Notes: generated by a model from the letters alone, not told the origin. 64,000 bases of DNA from CAVEFW01 sp963643505 (GCA_963643505.1 CAVIKF010000002.1:186001-250000), one strand, 5' to 3'; positions 42,475 through 51,145 are shown, counted from the stretch's first letter. Numbers and translations: made by a program.

Positions 42475-44073
42475 TTATAGCTCGAGGTTCGGACGGTTTG
42501 CGGAGGAGGCCCGGCGTCTGGTCGTTGTGGGTGGGGTTTCTGCCTCATCGGGGGTCTTGCCGGTTGTCTTGTCGGGGATCTCAACAACGGGCTTTTCTTT
42601 GAAGCGTGACCCAGCGGCAAACAAGGTGGTCTGGCGGTCGAGCAGGTAAGCGACGACCTCAGGGTGGTTGGCGGCCTTTGCCGCTTGAATGGCTTCCAAG
42701 AGCGACTCAGCGGTAAGGTTCTCGTGGGGTCGCTCGGTGAGGCTGCGAATTTCCTCCATGAACCTTTGCTCGGCGCAAATCGTCAAGAAACCGGGAAGGG
42801 CCAGCAGTGATTGAGGAGAGCGCCTGGTTTCTTTCGTTTTCGCAACAAGGGTGCGCAAGGCGAGGGGGTAACGCTTGACGTGTCGCCATTGCACGAGAGC
42901 GCCCTCGGGGTCTACGGTGACGGCGCAAATTGCGGTAGCCTCGCTTTTTGCGGTCGGAAGATAGGCTCTCGCGTAGCCGGAGCCGTTTGCGCCGTTTGCA
43001 ACGAGAAACTCGGCAAGCTCGACGGCACCTTCGCTCATGCAGGTGTTGAGAAGCGAGACGGTAAGGGTGTTATCGAAGTCGGTTTGGCTGATGAGGCGCT
43101 TGGCAAGCGTATTCTCCTTACAGGTGATCGCTGCTTGGCACAAGTGGTAGCGGTCGCGCACGCCAAATACGTCCTTGTCGAGAAGGGAGTTGATGAGCTT
43201 GACGCTAGGATATCCTCCACAGACAGCGATTCTTGCCTGTTTGGGCGTGAGCGGGCCTGCGGAGATGTCGTCAAGGAAGGCGTTTCGGTCGTCGTATTCC
43301 AAATCATGACCGGCATCGTAGGGGACGCGTTGGCCAAAATATGGCGAGTCCAAGATGTCTTTCCTCTCCCCTTTTTGAGGCGAGAGGATGAGGGCGGGGC
43401 GGATACCGACGCAGTCCAAGGTGGAATGGAAACCGTTGGTGTCGATGACGCCTCTCTCGTTGACGAACTGGAAGGCGAATTGGTTGCCGCCGGGGGAGCG
43501 CAGCCACCAACAAGGTACGGAGGAGAGGCGACTTGCGTACGAGGTGCAAGAAGCGGCACGCGCCCGGTCGGTGGCGAAGAAACGGCGAGCCTCTCCTTCG
43601 CTGAGAAGGAACACGAAGTCATCGGTTCCCCGGCACCCGACCATGCGGTACTCCTTGTTGTCGAAAGTGACAAGGTGGACCGGACGGATGCGCAAGGCTT
43701 CTTGCGGCGTAAACGCGTGGGGCATGAATACCTTGTGGAGCCAATAGCGAATGGAGGCGTGTTGCCAGGTCACGTCTCCGTCGTGGTCGTGCGCTCGGCG
43801 GCTCTCGAGGGAGCTAAGCGAGACGAGAAGGCGGGAGCCGTCCGCCCCCTCCCCGATGACACGCCATTGAAGGGGCTCGGCGGGACCATCGGGCTCGGTG
43901 GGCCACGTGCCAAAGGACAGAATCTCGCCGCGGTTGCCGCAAGGGGTGAACGTGTTCTCGAGGGTGCCGCTTCCGTCGTCAATCCCGGCCCCTCCGCTCC
44001 TGCTGATGCGAAAAGCCAGATTGCGCGCGGTGCGATTCGAGGATTCCGCCGAGATTCCCGATGAGATGCCCAT
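42475..44073 (-). CDS. DUF6273-domain protein with ankyrin-like C-terminal region, third gene of the MoxR-vWA operon
   Basis: A 532-residue soluble protein. Residues about 48-235 fit the DUF6273 pattern: ILSFGTWP, PLQWRVIGE, RLLVSLSSLESR, WQHASIRYWLHKVFMPHAFT, FVFLLSEGEARRFF, CWWLRSPGG and GVIDTNGF with GIRPALIL; this domain is found in many secreted and effector-like proteins and its role is unknown. Residues about 265-495 contain degenerate helix pairs such as AVELAEFLVANGAN and HPEVVAYLLDRQ that resemble ankyrin repeats. The C-terminal 35 residues are Pro/Thr/Arg-rich. No Shine-Dalgarno sequence better than GAGCAGG precedes the ATG. It lies 33 bases after the AAA+ ATPase gene and shares its strand, so it is probably the client or effector of that system. 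Confidence 0.75.
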   Translation of the reverse strand: MGISSGISAESSNRTARNLAFRISRSGGAGIDDGSGTLENTFTPCGNRGEILSFGTWPTEPDGPAEPLQWRVIGEGADGSRLLVSLSSLESRRAHDHDGDVTWQHASIRYWLHKVFMPHAFTPQEALRIRPVHLVTFDNKEYRMVGCRGTDDFVFLLSEGEARRFFATDRARAASCTSYASRLSSVPCWWLRSPGGNQFAFQFVNERGVIDTNGFHSTLDCVGIRPALILSPQKGERKDILDSPYFGQRVPYDAGHDLEYDDRNAFLDDISAGPLTPKQARIAVCGGYPSVKLINSLLDKDVFGVRDRYHLCQAAITCKENTLAKRLISQTDFDNTLTVSLLNTCMSEGAVELAEFLVANGANGSGYARAYLPTAKSEATAICAVTVDPEGALVQWRHVKRYPLALRTLVAKTKETRRSPQSLLALPGFLTICAEQRFMEEIRSLTERPHENLTAESLLEAIQAAKAANHPEVVAYLLDRQTTLFAAGSRFKEKPVVEIPDKTTGKTPDEAETPPTTTRRRASSANRPNLEL

Positions 44074-44106
44074 AGTGTTTTGCCTGCTCGTTCGCTATTG
44101 CGTCCG

Positions 44107-45672
44107 TTATTGGGCTCGATACGTGAAGCCGGTGACCGTTTTGAGGCCTTCCTCTTCTTGCAACGCCTCGACGGCACGCATGATGTCGATGCCGCGTTCG
44201 GTGAACAGGAGGCTCTTGTTGTGGCTGATGAACTCCTCGCTTCCGTACTCGCTGATGAATTTGATGACCAAGTCGTCGGAGGAAAGCCGCGTCAAGAGGA
44301 TGAGGGCTTCCTGGGAGTCCTTGCCAAACGCGTTGTCCATGAAGCGGAACGCGTTGTCGAGGCCGTCAATGGCCTCGTCGGCGTTGTCTTGCTGAAGCGC
44401 GACAAAGCGGTTGTAGGCTGATTTTGCAGCTTCGAAGGCGTTTTCCGATGAGCCCAAGGCGCCGTGGGCCGTCTCGGAAACGAGGTCTTCCATGATCTTG
44501 AGCCGCTGCGCCTTGACGACAGAGCGATCGGCGACCTGTCCCTTGATGCGGGTTCCGACGCTTGTCGCGAGGCCGACCTCCTCGGCACGGGTGGCAAGGA
44601 TGGCCGATCCCTCGGCAAAGCCGCTGTGGGTGAGCTCGTCTTTGAAGGAGAGGAGGTCGTTGCGGACCAGTTGGAGCGCCTCTTCGAGCTCAATGACTTT
44701 GTGGATGCGGGAAAGCAGTTGCTCGTGGAGCAGGCCGGCCAAGGCGACGCGCTCGTCGAATTGTGCCGCACGGGCGCGACTTGTGGAGGCGTGGGCATCC
44801 GCCCCGGTGGCGAGGATGTCCCGAATCCGATAGTCGTCCTCGTACTTGCGGAATAGCTCATAGTATGCGGCGAACTCGCGGGAAATGCGGTCATCTTGCA
44901 AGTATTGCCTGATGAGGACCTCGTCAACAAGGATTCCCTCAGCTTCGTAGGCAAGCAACATGCGGGAGAGGTCCTCCCATCCGCGGGGTGTGACCAAATC
45001 TGTGCCGGATACGTTGGCTTGAACCTTGTAGAAACAGTCGTTCTTGCTCTCGAGGAAGGTGGTGATGGCGGGGTGGACACCGTGAGATGCAGCGTAGGAT
45101 TGCCACACCTCCAAATCGGGCTCCACGTCGATGCGCTTCATGCGATCCATCATAGCCGGATCGAACTCGCGGGCCGCACGGTTGTACTCAGGAGGGTTGC
45201 AGGCGCAAACGATGATCCAGCCTTCGGGGAGTTTGTGCATGCCGAAGGTCTTATATTGCAAGAACTGCAACATGGCCGGTGCGAGGGTCTCGCTGACGCA
45301 ATTGACCTCGTCGAGGAAAAGAATGCCTTGGTTGATGCCGCTTTTCTCCTGAGCGCGGTACACCGCAGCGATTATCTCGCTCATGGTGTACTCGCTGACG
45401 CTGTATTCGATCCCACCGAACTCCTCTCGCTCGATAAAGGGGAGGCCGAGGGCGCTTTGACGGGTGTGGTGGGTGATGGAATAACTCACGAAGTTGATGT
45501 CGAGCTCTTCGGCGATTTGTGCCACGACGGCGGTTTTGCCAACGCCGGGAGGGCCAAACATGATGATGGGTCGTTGCATGCGGTGGGGAATGCGGCGTAT
45601 GCCGCGCTCGTCTATGGACATGTAGGAGCGGATGGCGCCGCGGATTTGCTCGATTGCTTGGCTGATGTTCAC
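44107..45672 (-). CDS. MoxR-type AAA+ ATPase
   Basis: A 521-residue AAA+ ATPase. The motor covers residues about 25-290: Walker A MFGPPGVGKTAVVAQI (about 38), sensor/loop TRQSALGLPFIERE, Walker B GILFLDEVNCV (about 117), sensor 1 VCACNPPEYN (about 154) and arginine-finger region MMDRMKRIDV (about 176). This is the MoxR class, ring chaperones that act with vWA-domain proteins to insert cofactors or remodel partners. A C-terminal helical extension of about 220 residues (300-521) has no family I recognise and may bind the partner. It starts with GTG, with AGGAAGGAC upstream, 12 bases after the vWA gene stop. Confidence 0.88.
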   Translation of the reverse strand: MNISQAIEQIRGAIRSYMSIDERGIRRIPHRMQRPIIMFGPPGVGKTAVVAQIAEELDINFVSYSITHHTRQSALGLPFIEREEFGGIEYSVSEYTMSEIIAAVYRAQEKSGINQGILFLDEVNCVSETLAPAMLQFLQYKTFGMHKLPEGWIIVCACNPPEYNRAAREFDPAMMDRMKRIDVEPDLEVWQSYAASHGVHPAITTFLESKNDCFYKVQANVSGTDLVTPRGWEDLSRMLLAYEAEGILVDEVLIRQYLQDDRISREFAAYYELFRKYEDDYRIRDILATGADAHASTSRARAAQFDERVALAGLLHEQLLSRIHKVIELEEALQLVRNDLLSFKDELTHSGFAEGSAILATRAEEVGLATSVGTRIKGQVADRSVVKAQRLKIMEDLVSETAHGALGSSENAFEAAKSAYNRFVALQQDNADEAIDGLDNAFRFMDNAFGKDSQEALILLTRLSSDDLVIKFISEYGSEEFISHNKSLLFTERGIDIMRAVEALQEEEGLKTVTGFTYRAQ

Positions 45673-45684
45673 GGTTTGTCCTTC

Positions 45685-47718
45685 CTATTGGAACGGCGTT
45701 GCGGGGGCTGGGATGGCAGGGTTGGTGGCGGGAGGTGTGTGGGAGGGGTAAACGGTATCCGCCATGGAGGTAGGCGCCGAGGTTGTGCCGTCATAGGGGG
45801 TTCCCGAGACGACCCTGGTGCTACCGCGCGCAATGGGCTCCTTGGCTTTTGGCGAGCCGAGGGAGGAGCTGTCCAGTGTTGCCGAAATTGCCCAAGGTGG
45901 CACGTTTTTTTGGCGGTGGTTCTCGTCGAAGAACACGAAGGCGGTGCGATAAGGGGGGCGCCATTCGGGATAGGCGCCCCACCCGTCGGTGAAGTACAGC
46001 AAACCTCCGAGGTTTTTGAGCTCTCCGCGCTTGATCAGGTTGTCGACATAGCGGAACACGGGGCGAAAGTCGGTTCCGCCTCCTCCGTAGATGCGCATGG
46101 CTCGGTGCCACGCCTGCACGTCGTCGAGGCTTTTGAGAGTGTCGTCGCTTTGCACGGCCGCGTCGCATTGCAGGATGCGCAAGTGGATGCGCTCATGGAA
46201 ACTCTCAGTGTTCTTGAGGATGTCGAAGGTCGTGTCCACGAAGACGCGGACGGTGTCGCCACGGACGCTGCCGCTGGTGTCGATGGCGATGACGAACTCG
46301 CGGATGCGTTTCTCTTCGCGGGTCTCGAGGGGCTCAATAAGGGGGACGTTGCCAAACAGCTCCAGCCCATACGTGTAGAACACGTTGTCGAACTCGTCGT
46401 CGGAAAGTCGCATGACCTCGCCGTAGGACGCGAATTGACGCAAGAACGAGCGGAAGTCGAAGGGCTTCTCGCTTGTCTCCTTGACGTCGCCGACGAAGCC
46501 AGAAAGGGCGGAGGCGGTCTCTTGTGAGTAGGTCTCTAGGTCGACGGCTAGGCTCAAGGCGACATCACGCCACTCCTCGCGGCGCGCGTTCGCTTGACGG
46601 GGCGAGATGGGGGCAAGTCCTAGGCCCCGACGTTGGCTTGCGTAGGATTGGAACAAGCGTCCTTCGCCTTCCCCCTGCGCTCTGACCTCAGTAAAGCCAA
46701 ATGAAGGGGTGTCTCCTGGACTGCTTGCGTCGTCGTTTGCGGCGCCTCCGTCTGTCTTGCCTGAGGAGCTTTGGTCTTGAGGGGCTCGACTGTTGCGGGG
46801 ATTGGGTTCCGAGTTGCCGCCGGGGCCCGATTCTGGGCTGCGCTCCCCTCCGCACATTTCCTTTGTGGTATCGGAGGCGAGCGAGTGTGCGCCGTCCTCC
46901 GCGGCCTTCACTTCGGGCTTGTCGTCATTAGGTCCTGACGTGTCGTCTTCCCGCTCGTCGGGCTTGCTTTGTCCGCCGTCCTCCTCACAGCCCTGCTGGC
47001 CGCTCGGAGAATGGGGTTTGTCGACGTTGCGGCTTTTTGGAGGGGACCCTTTGCCTATGCGCTGCTCGTCGCTTCCGGGTTCTGGCCCTTTGGTTTTTGT
47101 CTTGTCGAGCTGGTCTCCCTTGTCCGAGTCGCCCTCGGAGAAGCCGGTTGAGGTGTCGGGATAGGCATACCAAGGAGTGTGTTCATCGCTGAAGAAAAGG
47201 GCCTCCCAAAAGGGGACTTGGGCGGCCCATCTTCCCTCCCGCAAACCGCTATAGACACGTTCTGCTGTCGCACGTCCCTCCAGGTCGCTTTCGATCATGT
47301 CGATGATCTTGGCTATCGCGACCCCTTTGTCCTTTCTTAGCCCGAGCAAATCGGCAACGACGCGTTCGGCGGCGATGTCGGCGGCGAGGTTCCAGAGGTT
47401 TTCATCTACATTCTTACCGACAAAGGGGTGGAGAAACACGCAATGGACCACGGTGTGCATCAAATCGTGCTTGGGGGCCTCTCCTTTTGTGGCGCTGAAC
47501 CGCTCGACGATGGCGTGGGTGTCGAATCCGAGGCGTTCGCCATCGGTGGTGAATTGGGCAGATTTTTGCGTTGCCGAAAGGGCACGGCCGAGCGAGGCTG
47601 GTTCGACGAGCAGTCTTCCTACCGCACTTGCAAGGAAGTGATTCTTCGAAAGGATCTCCGCCTTCGCCAGATTGATGATCTGGAGTGCGACGAGGTCTTT
47701 TTTCGTGTAGGTGGACAC
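45685..47718 (-). CDS. vWA-domain protein with metallopeptidase-like N-terminal domain (DUF2201-like)
   Basis: A 677-residue protein, first gene of the MoxR operon. The N-terminal 170 residues are like the putative metallopeptidase domain of DUF2201 proteins, but the site reads HDLMHTVVHCVFLHPF: HTVVH instead of HExxH, so the catalytic Glu is missing. Residues about 190-350 are a disordered Ser/Pro/Gly/Asp/Lys linker. The C-terminal vWA domain (about 470-600) has a complete metal-ion-dependent adhesion site: IAIDTSGSV (DxSxS, Asp near 479), the Thr in GGGGTDFRP and the Asp in YFTDGWG. The end is Pro/Thr-rich. GTG start with GAGGAAC upstream. It should bind client and ATPase ring partner together. 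Confidence 0.87.
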   Translation of the reverse strand: MSTYTKKDLVALQIINLAKAEILSKNHFLASAVGRLLVEPASLGRALSATQKSAQFTTDGERLGFDTHAIVERFSATKGEAPKHDLMHTVVHCVFLHPFVGKNVDENLWNLAADIAAERVVADLLGLRKDKGVAIAKIIDMIESDLEGRATAERVYSGLREGRWAAQVPFWEALFFSDEHTPWYAYPDTSTGFSEGDSDKGDQLDKTKTKGPEPGSDEQRIGKGSPPKSRNVDKPHSPSGQQGCEEDGGQSKPDEREDDTSGPNDDKPEVKAAEDGAHSLASDTTKEMCGGERSPESGPGGNSEPNPRNSRAPQDQSSSGKTDGGAANDDASSPGDTPSFGFTEVRAQGEGEGRLFQSYASQRRGLGLAPISPRQANARREEWRDVALSLAVDLETYSQETASALSGFVGDVKETSEKPFDFRSFLRQFASYGEVMRLSDDEFDNVFYTYGLELFGNVPLIEPLETREEKRIREFVIAIDTSGSVRGDTVRVFVDTTFDILKNTESFHERIHLRILQCDAAVQSDDTLKSLDDVQAWHRAMRIYGGGGTDFRPVFRYVDNLIKRGELKNLGGLLYFTDGWGAYPEWRPPYRTAFVFFDENHRQKNVPPWAISATLDSSSLGSPKAKEPIARGSTRVVSGTPYDGTTSAPTSMADTVYPSHTPPATNPAIPAPATPFQ

Positions 47719-47754
47719 ACGTTCCTCACTATAAAACGAAGTTGGTGCTTGGAT

Positions 47755-47768
47755 CGCCCCGCGGGGCG
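47755..47768. promoter_or_regulatory. Palindrome in the vWA operon leader
   Basis: CGCCCCGCGGGGCG is a perfect 14-base palindrome between the -10 box and the start of the vWA gene. An 8-base GTTTAAAC lies next to the -10 box. It could be an operator or form a hairpin in the leader RNA. Confidence 0.4.
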
Positions 47769-47785
47769 TCTTCCCGAATTTCGTT

Positions 47786-47791
47786 ATTATA
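47786..47791 (-). promoter_or_regulatory. -10 box of the vWA-MoxR operon
   Basis: A perfect TATAAT on the minus strand lies 68 bases before the GTG start. The -35 region has no good match at 16-18 bases. Confidence 0.45.
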
Positions 47792-47828
47792 GTTTAAACC
47801 CGCCAACGCATGGCTTTAACGCATGTCG

Positions 47829-48041
47829 TCAACTCATGTCGTGCTCAGCGTAGGACCTGTGGAGCTCAGCGATGAGGATTTCCCGAAGAAGCGAACTGAG
47901 GGTCGTTCCGCGCAACGTGGCCTCATCTTGTGCGGCTTTACGCAGATTCTCTGGGACGCTGAGCGTGATTGAGACGATCTTCCCCTCCGCTAACCAACGG
48001 CGGATGTCTCGGGACGAAGACAGAGAGGCTCGGTCAATCAT
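47829..48041 (-). CDS. Ribbon-helix-helix (CopG-like) DNA-binding protein
   Basis: A 70-residue protein with the ribbon-helix-helix layout: a strand KIVSITLSV (about residues 20-28), helix 1 PENLRKAAQDEATLRG and helix 2 TTLSSLLREILIAELHRSY. Such proteins are dimeric repressors, often in toxin-antitoxin or plasmid-control units. The ATG has a strong AAGGAGG seven bases before it. The gene ends 111 bases before the vWA start and lies just upstream of its promoter, on the same strand, so control of that operon is plausible. No obvious toxin partner of the usual small type is adjacent. Confidence 0.8.
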   Translation of the reverse strand: MIDRASLSSSRDIRRWLAEGKIVSITLSVPENLRKAAQDEATLRGTTLSSLLREILIAELHRSYAEHDMS

Positions 48042-48147
48042 TGATCCCTCCTTTTCTCGGAAACGGATACTTGAAGAGTAATCCATATGAGAAAAGGCGA
48101 TGGGGTGTTTTTTTGAACACGCGGACCTTATCGCGTAAAAGTCCGAA

Positions 48148-48831
48148 CTATTGGCGTTCGAAGTAGTCCTTGTCGGCATAGTAGTACGTGCGGATGTAGC
48201 CGTCGGTGGAGACGACCACAAACTCGCGGGTGTTTTCGAGGTAGTACACGTCGTCGCCGTCTTCCCGCTCCGTTTTATGGGAAGCCTTGGGATTCGTGAC
48301 GACGGCGGACGCGGCGCTCTCGTAGGCTGCGGCGTCGGCGAAACCCATGTTTTTGCCGTGCTTTTCGTAATGCTCGTTGAGTAGATTCGTGTTGCGGAAT
48401 GTGCATTTTTTCGCGTTGGCGGCGTTTGTTTTGGCGGCGTTTGCGCTGGGTACGTTGGTGGCGTTGGAGTCGGAGGTCGTGCTGGTCGTGTTGGGGGTGC
48501 TCACAACGGCGGAATAGTTTGTGGTGCTCGACGGGTCTGTCCCGGGGACCGTGCCACCAAGGGAGCCGCCTCCGATCAGGGCTGCAAGGACGATTGCGAT
48601 GGCGGCGCCGCCTGTCGCGACAAGCTTGCCGAGGGGCCAACCGGCTTGGGAGGCGGTCTTGTTTGTGGCTAAGCTTTCGCGTTTGGCTTCGGATGAGGAC
48701 TTGCTTGATTTATTTACCTCGCGGCATTCCTTGCATCGCTTAGGGAGGTCAAGACCTTTGGATTCGTAAAACGATATCTCGCCCTCGGTCAGCTCGAACT
48801 CTTTTCCGCATTGCTTACAGGTTCGCTTCAC
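48148..48831 (-). CDS. Zinc-ribbon, membrane-anchored protein with possible toxin-type RNase C-terminal domain
   Basis: A 227-residue protein. An N-terminal zinc ribbon has CKQC (Cys5, Cys8) and CKEC (Cys33, Cys36). A membrane helix follows (about residues 70-88), then a low-complexity Thr/Ser/Asn/Ala spacer. The C-terminal 85 residues (FRNTNLLNEHYEKHG, MGFADAAAYESAA, DVYYLENTREFVVVSTDG, YIRTYY) resemble domains at the ends of polymorphic toxins thought to have a barnase/EndoU/colicin/RelE-type RNase fold; the His in KHG and the end strands fit, but catalysis is unproven. The start is GTG 48831 because AAAGGAG lies six bases before it; ATG 48846 would swallow that site. Confidence 0.75.
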   Translation of the reverse strand: MKRTCKQCGKEFELTEGEISFYESKGLDLPKRCKECREVNKSSKSSSEAKRESLATNKTASQAGWPLGKLVATGGAAIAIVLAALIGGGSLGGTVPGTDPSSTTNYSAVVSTPNTTSTTSDSNATNVPSANAAKTNAANAKKCTFRNTNLLNEHYEKHGKNMGFADAAAYESAASAVVTNPKASHKTEREDGDDVYYLENTREFVVVSTDGYIRTYYYADKDYFERQ

Positions 48832-48979
48832 GGGGTCTCCTTTCATGCGTCGTCACGCCGTCGTCAGTGTAGCGCATCCTGTGTATATGAGTTGGCGGAT
48901 GATTGCTAAGACCGAGTACGGAGTAGGGGGGCGCATGGGGGTATCATTGGGGCGCGTGCCGTTATGAGGGGGGTGTCAG

Positions 48980-49201
48980 ATGCAGTCAAACATGAGAAGG
49001 ACCGCGATGGTGGTCGACGAATTCGGGGAGGAAGTCGGCGAGGAGACTCTCGAGCGCTTCGGGTATACACCCGCGGCGGTTCAGGTTTGGTGGGACCCTT
49101 CGACCAAGAGAAAATTCCTGTACGTGGACATCTCCGATGATTTCAGCTATTTCGAACCCTACGATGGGCCGGTTATTCACGGGACAGGTTACTCGTTTTA
49201 G
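48980..49201 (+). CDS. Small hypothetical protein
   Basis: A 73-residue acidic protein, MQSNMRRTAMVVDEFGEEVG... rich in aromatic residues (WWDPSTKRKFLYVDISDDFSYF in part). I recognise no family. The ATG has GAGGGGGG seven bases upstream, and codon use resembles the neighbours, which supports a real gene. It is divergent from the zinc-ribbon gene and lies 123 bases before aspS. Confidence 0.55.
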   Translation: MQSNMRRTAMVVDEFGEEVGEETLERFGYTPAAVQVWWDPSTKRKFLYVDISDDFSYFEPYDGPVIHGTGYSF

Positions 49202-49324
49202 TGATTTGAGCGGGACAAAGTTCTTTCGTTGCATTAAACTGTTCAAGTTTACACGGACTGCCGCGGTTGTTGGCGTGCGCCGATTTTCGCTCGTTTAAGG
49301 CTTTGGGGAGGATCATAGACCGAT

Positions 49325-51112
49325 ATGACTGACTATAAGAATAAATACTGCATGCACACCGCGACGTGCGGTGAACTTCGTTTGGAGGACATCGATCGCG
49401 AAGTGACCCTTACAGGTTGGGCATGGCACAATCGCGACCACGGGGGACTCATATTCTGCGACTTGCGCGATCGCGATGGCTACACCCAGATCGTCGTTGA
49501 CCCCGACTGCGTCACGCCCGAGGAATTCAATGTTGCCGAGCACCTCTCCCGTGAGGACGTCATCAAGGTGACGGGCAAGGTTCGCGCTCGCGGGGAGGGC
49601 ATGATCAACCCCAACATGGTGACGGGCGAGATCGAGGTCTTGGCAACGAGCCTCACGATGCTCAACCAAAGCGTTACCCCGCCCTTCAGCATCGAGGACG
49701 GCATCGAGACCGACGAGACGACGCGCATGAAGTGGCGCTACCTCGATCTCCGTCGTCCTGAGATGCTTGCAAACATCAAGCTGCGCCACCAGGTCGTCCA
49801 AGCGTTGCGCGCAAGCCTCAACAAGCGCGACTTTCTCGAGGTTGAGACCCCGATTCTCGCGAACAGCACGCCTGAGGGCGCACGCGACTACATCGTTCCG
49901 AGCCGCCCGAACCCCGGCAAGTTCTACGCGCTTCCGCAAAGCCCCCAACAGTTCAAGCAGATGCTCATGGCCGGCGGCATCGAGCGCTATTACCAAGTAG
50001 CCCGTTGCTTCCGCGACGAGGACCTGCGTGCAGATCGCCAACCTGAGTTTACCCAGGTCGACATCGAGATGAGCTTCGTGTCCGAGTATGACGTCGTCGA
50101 CATGATGGAGGACGTCATGAAAGAGCTGTTTGACGAGCTTGGCATCGAGCACGAGTTCCCGCTGCAGCGCATGGAGTACTCCGAGGCGATGCGTCGTTTC
50201 GGATGCGATAGGCCTGACGTCCGTTTTGGCATGGAGCTCGTTGACCTGACCGATATCGTTCGCGGTTGTGGGTTTGGCGTCTTCGCAAAGGCCATCGAGG
50301 CCGGCGGAATCGTCAAGTGTATCAATTGCAAGGGAGCCGGTAACTGGAGCCGAGGCGACGTCGAGAAGATGGCCGAGGTTGCCGCCGAGAACGGTGCAAA
50401 GGGCATGGCGTGGATCGCCTTTGTGAGCGATGACGTCGAGATGAAGGGCAAGAGCCCGATCATTAAGTTCTTCGACGAGGAGACCTACGCTGCAATCAAA
50501 CAAGCCGCTGCGGCCGAGCCTGGCGACTTGCTGCTGTTTGCCGCTGACAAGCCGGCGACGGTTGCCGCGGTCCTCTCTGCCCTGCGTCTTTCCATGGCAG
50601 ACAAGCTCGGCATCGAGCGCAACGGCCATGCGATGCTTTGGGTCGTCAACTTCCCGATGTTCAAGTACGACGAGGACGAGAAGAAGTATGCGGCCGAGCA
50701 CCATCCGTTCACTCACATCCTCGAGGAGGATCTCGACAAGATTGAAGATACCCCGCTTGAGTGCGGTAGTTACAGCTACGACCTCGTTCTCGATGGGTTT
50801 GAGCTTGGCGGCGGTTCCATCCGTATCCACAACCCTGAAGAGCAAAAACGCGTCCTGCGCCGTTGCGGCGTGTCCGACGAGGATATCGACATCAAATTCG
50901 GCCACCTCATCCACGCCCTCGAACTCGGCACTCCGCCCCATGGCGGCATCGCTCTCGGCCTCGATCGCTTGGTTATGCTTTTGGCCGGCAAGCCGAGCAT
51001 CCGTGACGTCATTGCCTTCCCGAAGACGAGCAGCGCAAGCGACCCGATGACCGGCGCACCGAATGCCGTGACGGGTCGCCAGCTCAAGGATGTCAGCCTC
51101 CGCCTGTTGTAA
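49325..51112 (+). CDS. aspS: Aspartyl-tRNA synthetase
   Basis: A bacterial-type class II AspRS of 595 residues. An N-terminal OB anticodon-binding domain (about 1-110, LTGWAWHNRDHGGLIFCDLRD) precedes the catalytic core with motif 2 FRDEDLRADRQPEFTQVD (about 222), a bacterial GAD insertion (about 290-410) and motif 3 GIALGLDRLVMLLAG (about 539). Whether it is the discriminating type or also charges tRNA-Asn is not clear. A GGGGAGG lies rather far (13 bases) before the ATG. glmU follows after 33 bases. Confidence 0.95.
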   Translation: MTDYKNKYCMHTATCGELRLEDIDREVTLTGWAWHNRDHGGLIFCDLRDRDGYTQIVVDPDCVTPEEFNVAEHLSREDVIKVTGKVRARGEGMINPNMVTGEIEVLATSLTMLNQSVTPPFSIEDGIETDETTRMKWRYLDLRRPEMLANIKLRHQVVQALRASLNKRDFLEVETPILANSTPEGARDYIVPSRPNPGKFYALPQSPQQFKQMLMAGGIERYYQVARCFRDEDLRADRQPEFTQVDIEMSFVSEYDVVDMMEDVMKELFDELGIEHEFPLQRMEYSEAMRRFGCDRPDVRFGMELVDLTDIVRGCGFGVFAKAIEAGGIVKCINCKGAGNWSRGDVEKMAEVAAENGAKGMAWIAFVSDDVEMKGKSPIIKFFDEETYAAIKQAAAAEPGDLLLFAADKPATVAAVLSALRLSMADKLGIERNGHAMLWVVNFPMFKYDEDEKKYAAEHHPFTHILEEDLDKIEDTPLECGSYSYDLVLDGFELGGGSIRIHNPEEQKRVLRRCGVSDEDIDIKFGHLIHALELGTPPHGGIALGLDRLVMLLAGKPSIRDVIAFPKTSSASDPMTGAPNAVTGRQLKDVSLRLL

Positions 51113-51145
51113 GGCTTTGAATACAGACCGTTCTAGGGGGACGAT

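Noticed and set aside
44896..46527. A 543-codon plus-strand frame across the MoxR and vWA genes.
   Set aside because: The minus frames carry Walker motifs and the complete vWA metal site; the plus frame is a mirror of codon bias.
47829..48041. The RHH protein as antitoxin of a classic toxin-antitoxin pair.
   Set aside because: No small toxin-like gene overlaps or adjoins it; the nearest RNase-like domain is in a separate, larger membrane protein with its own ribosome-binding site.
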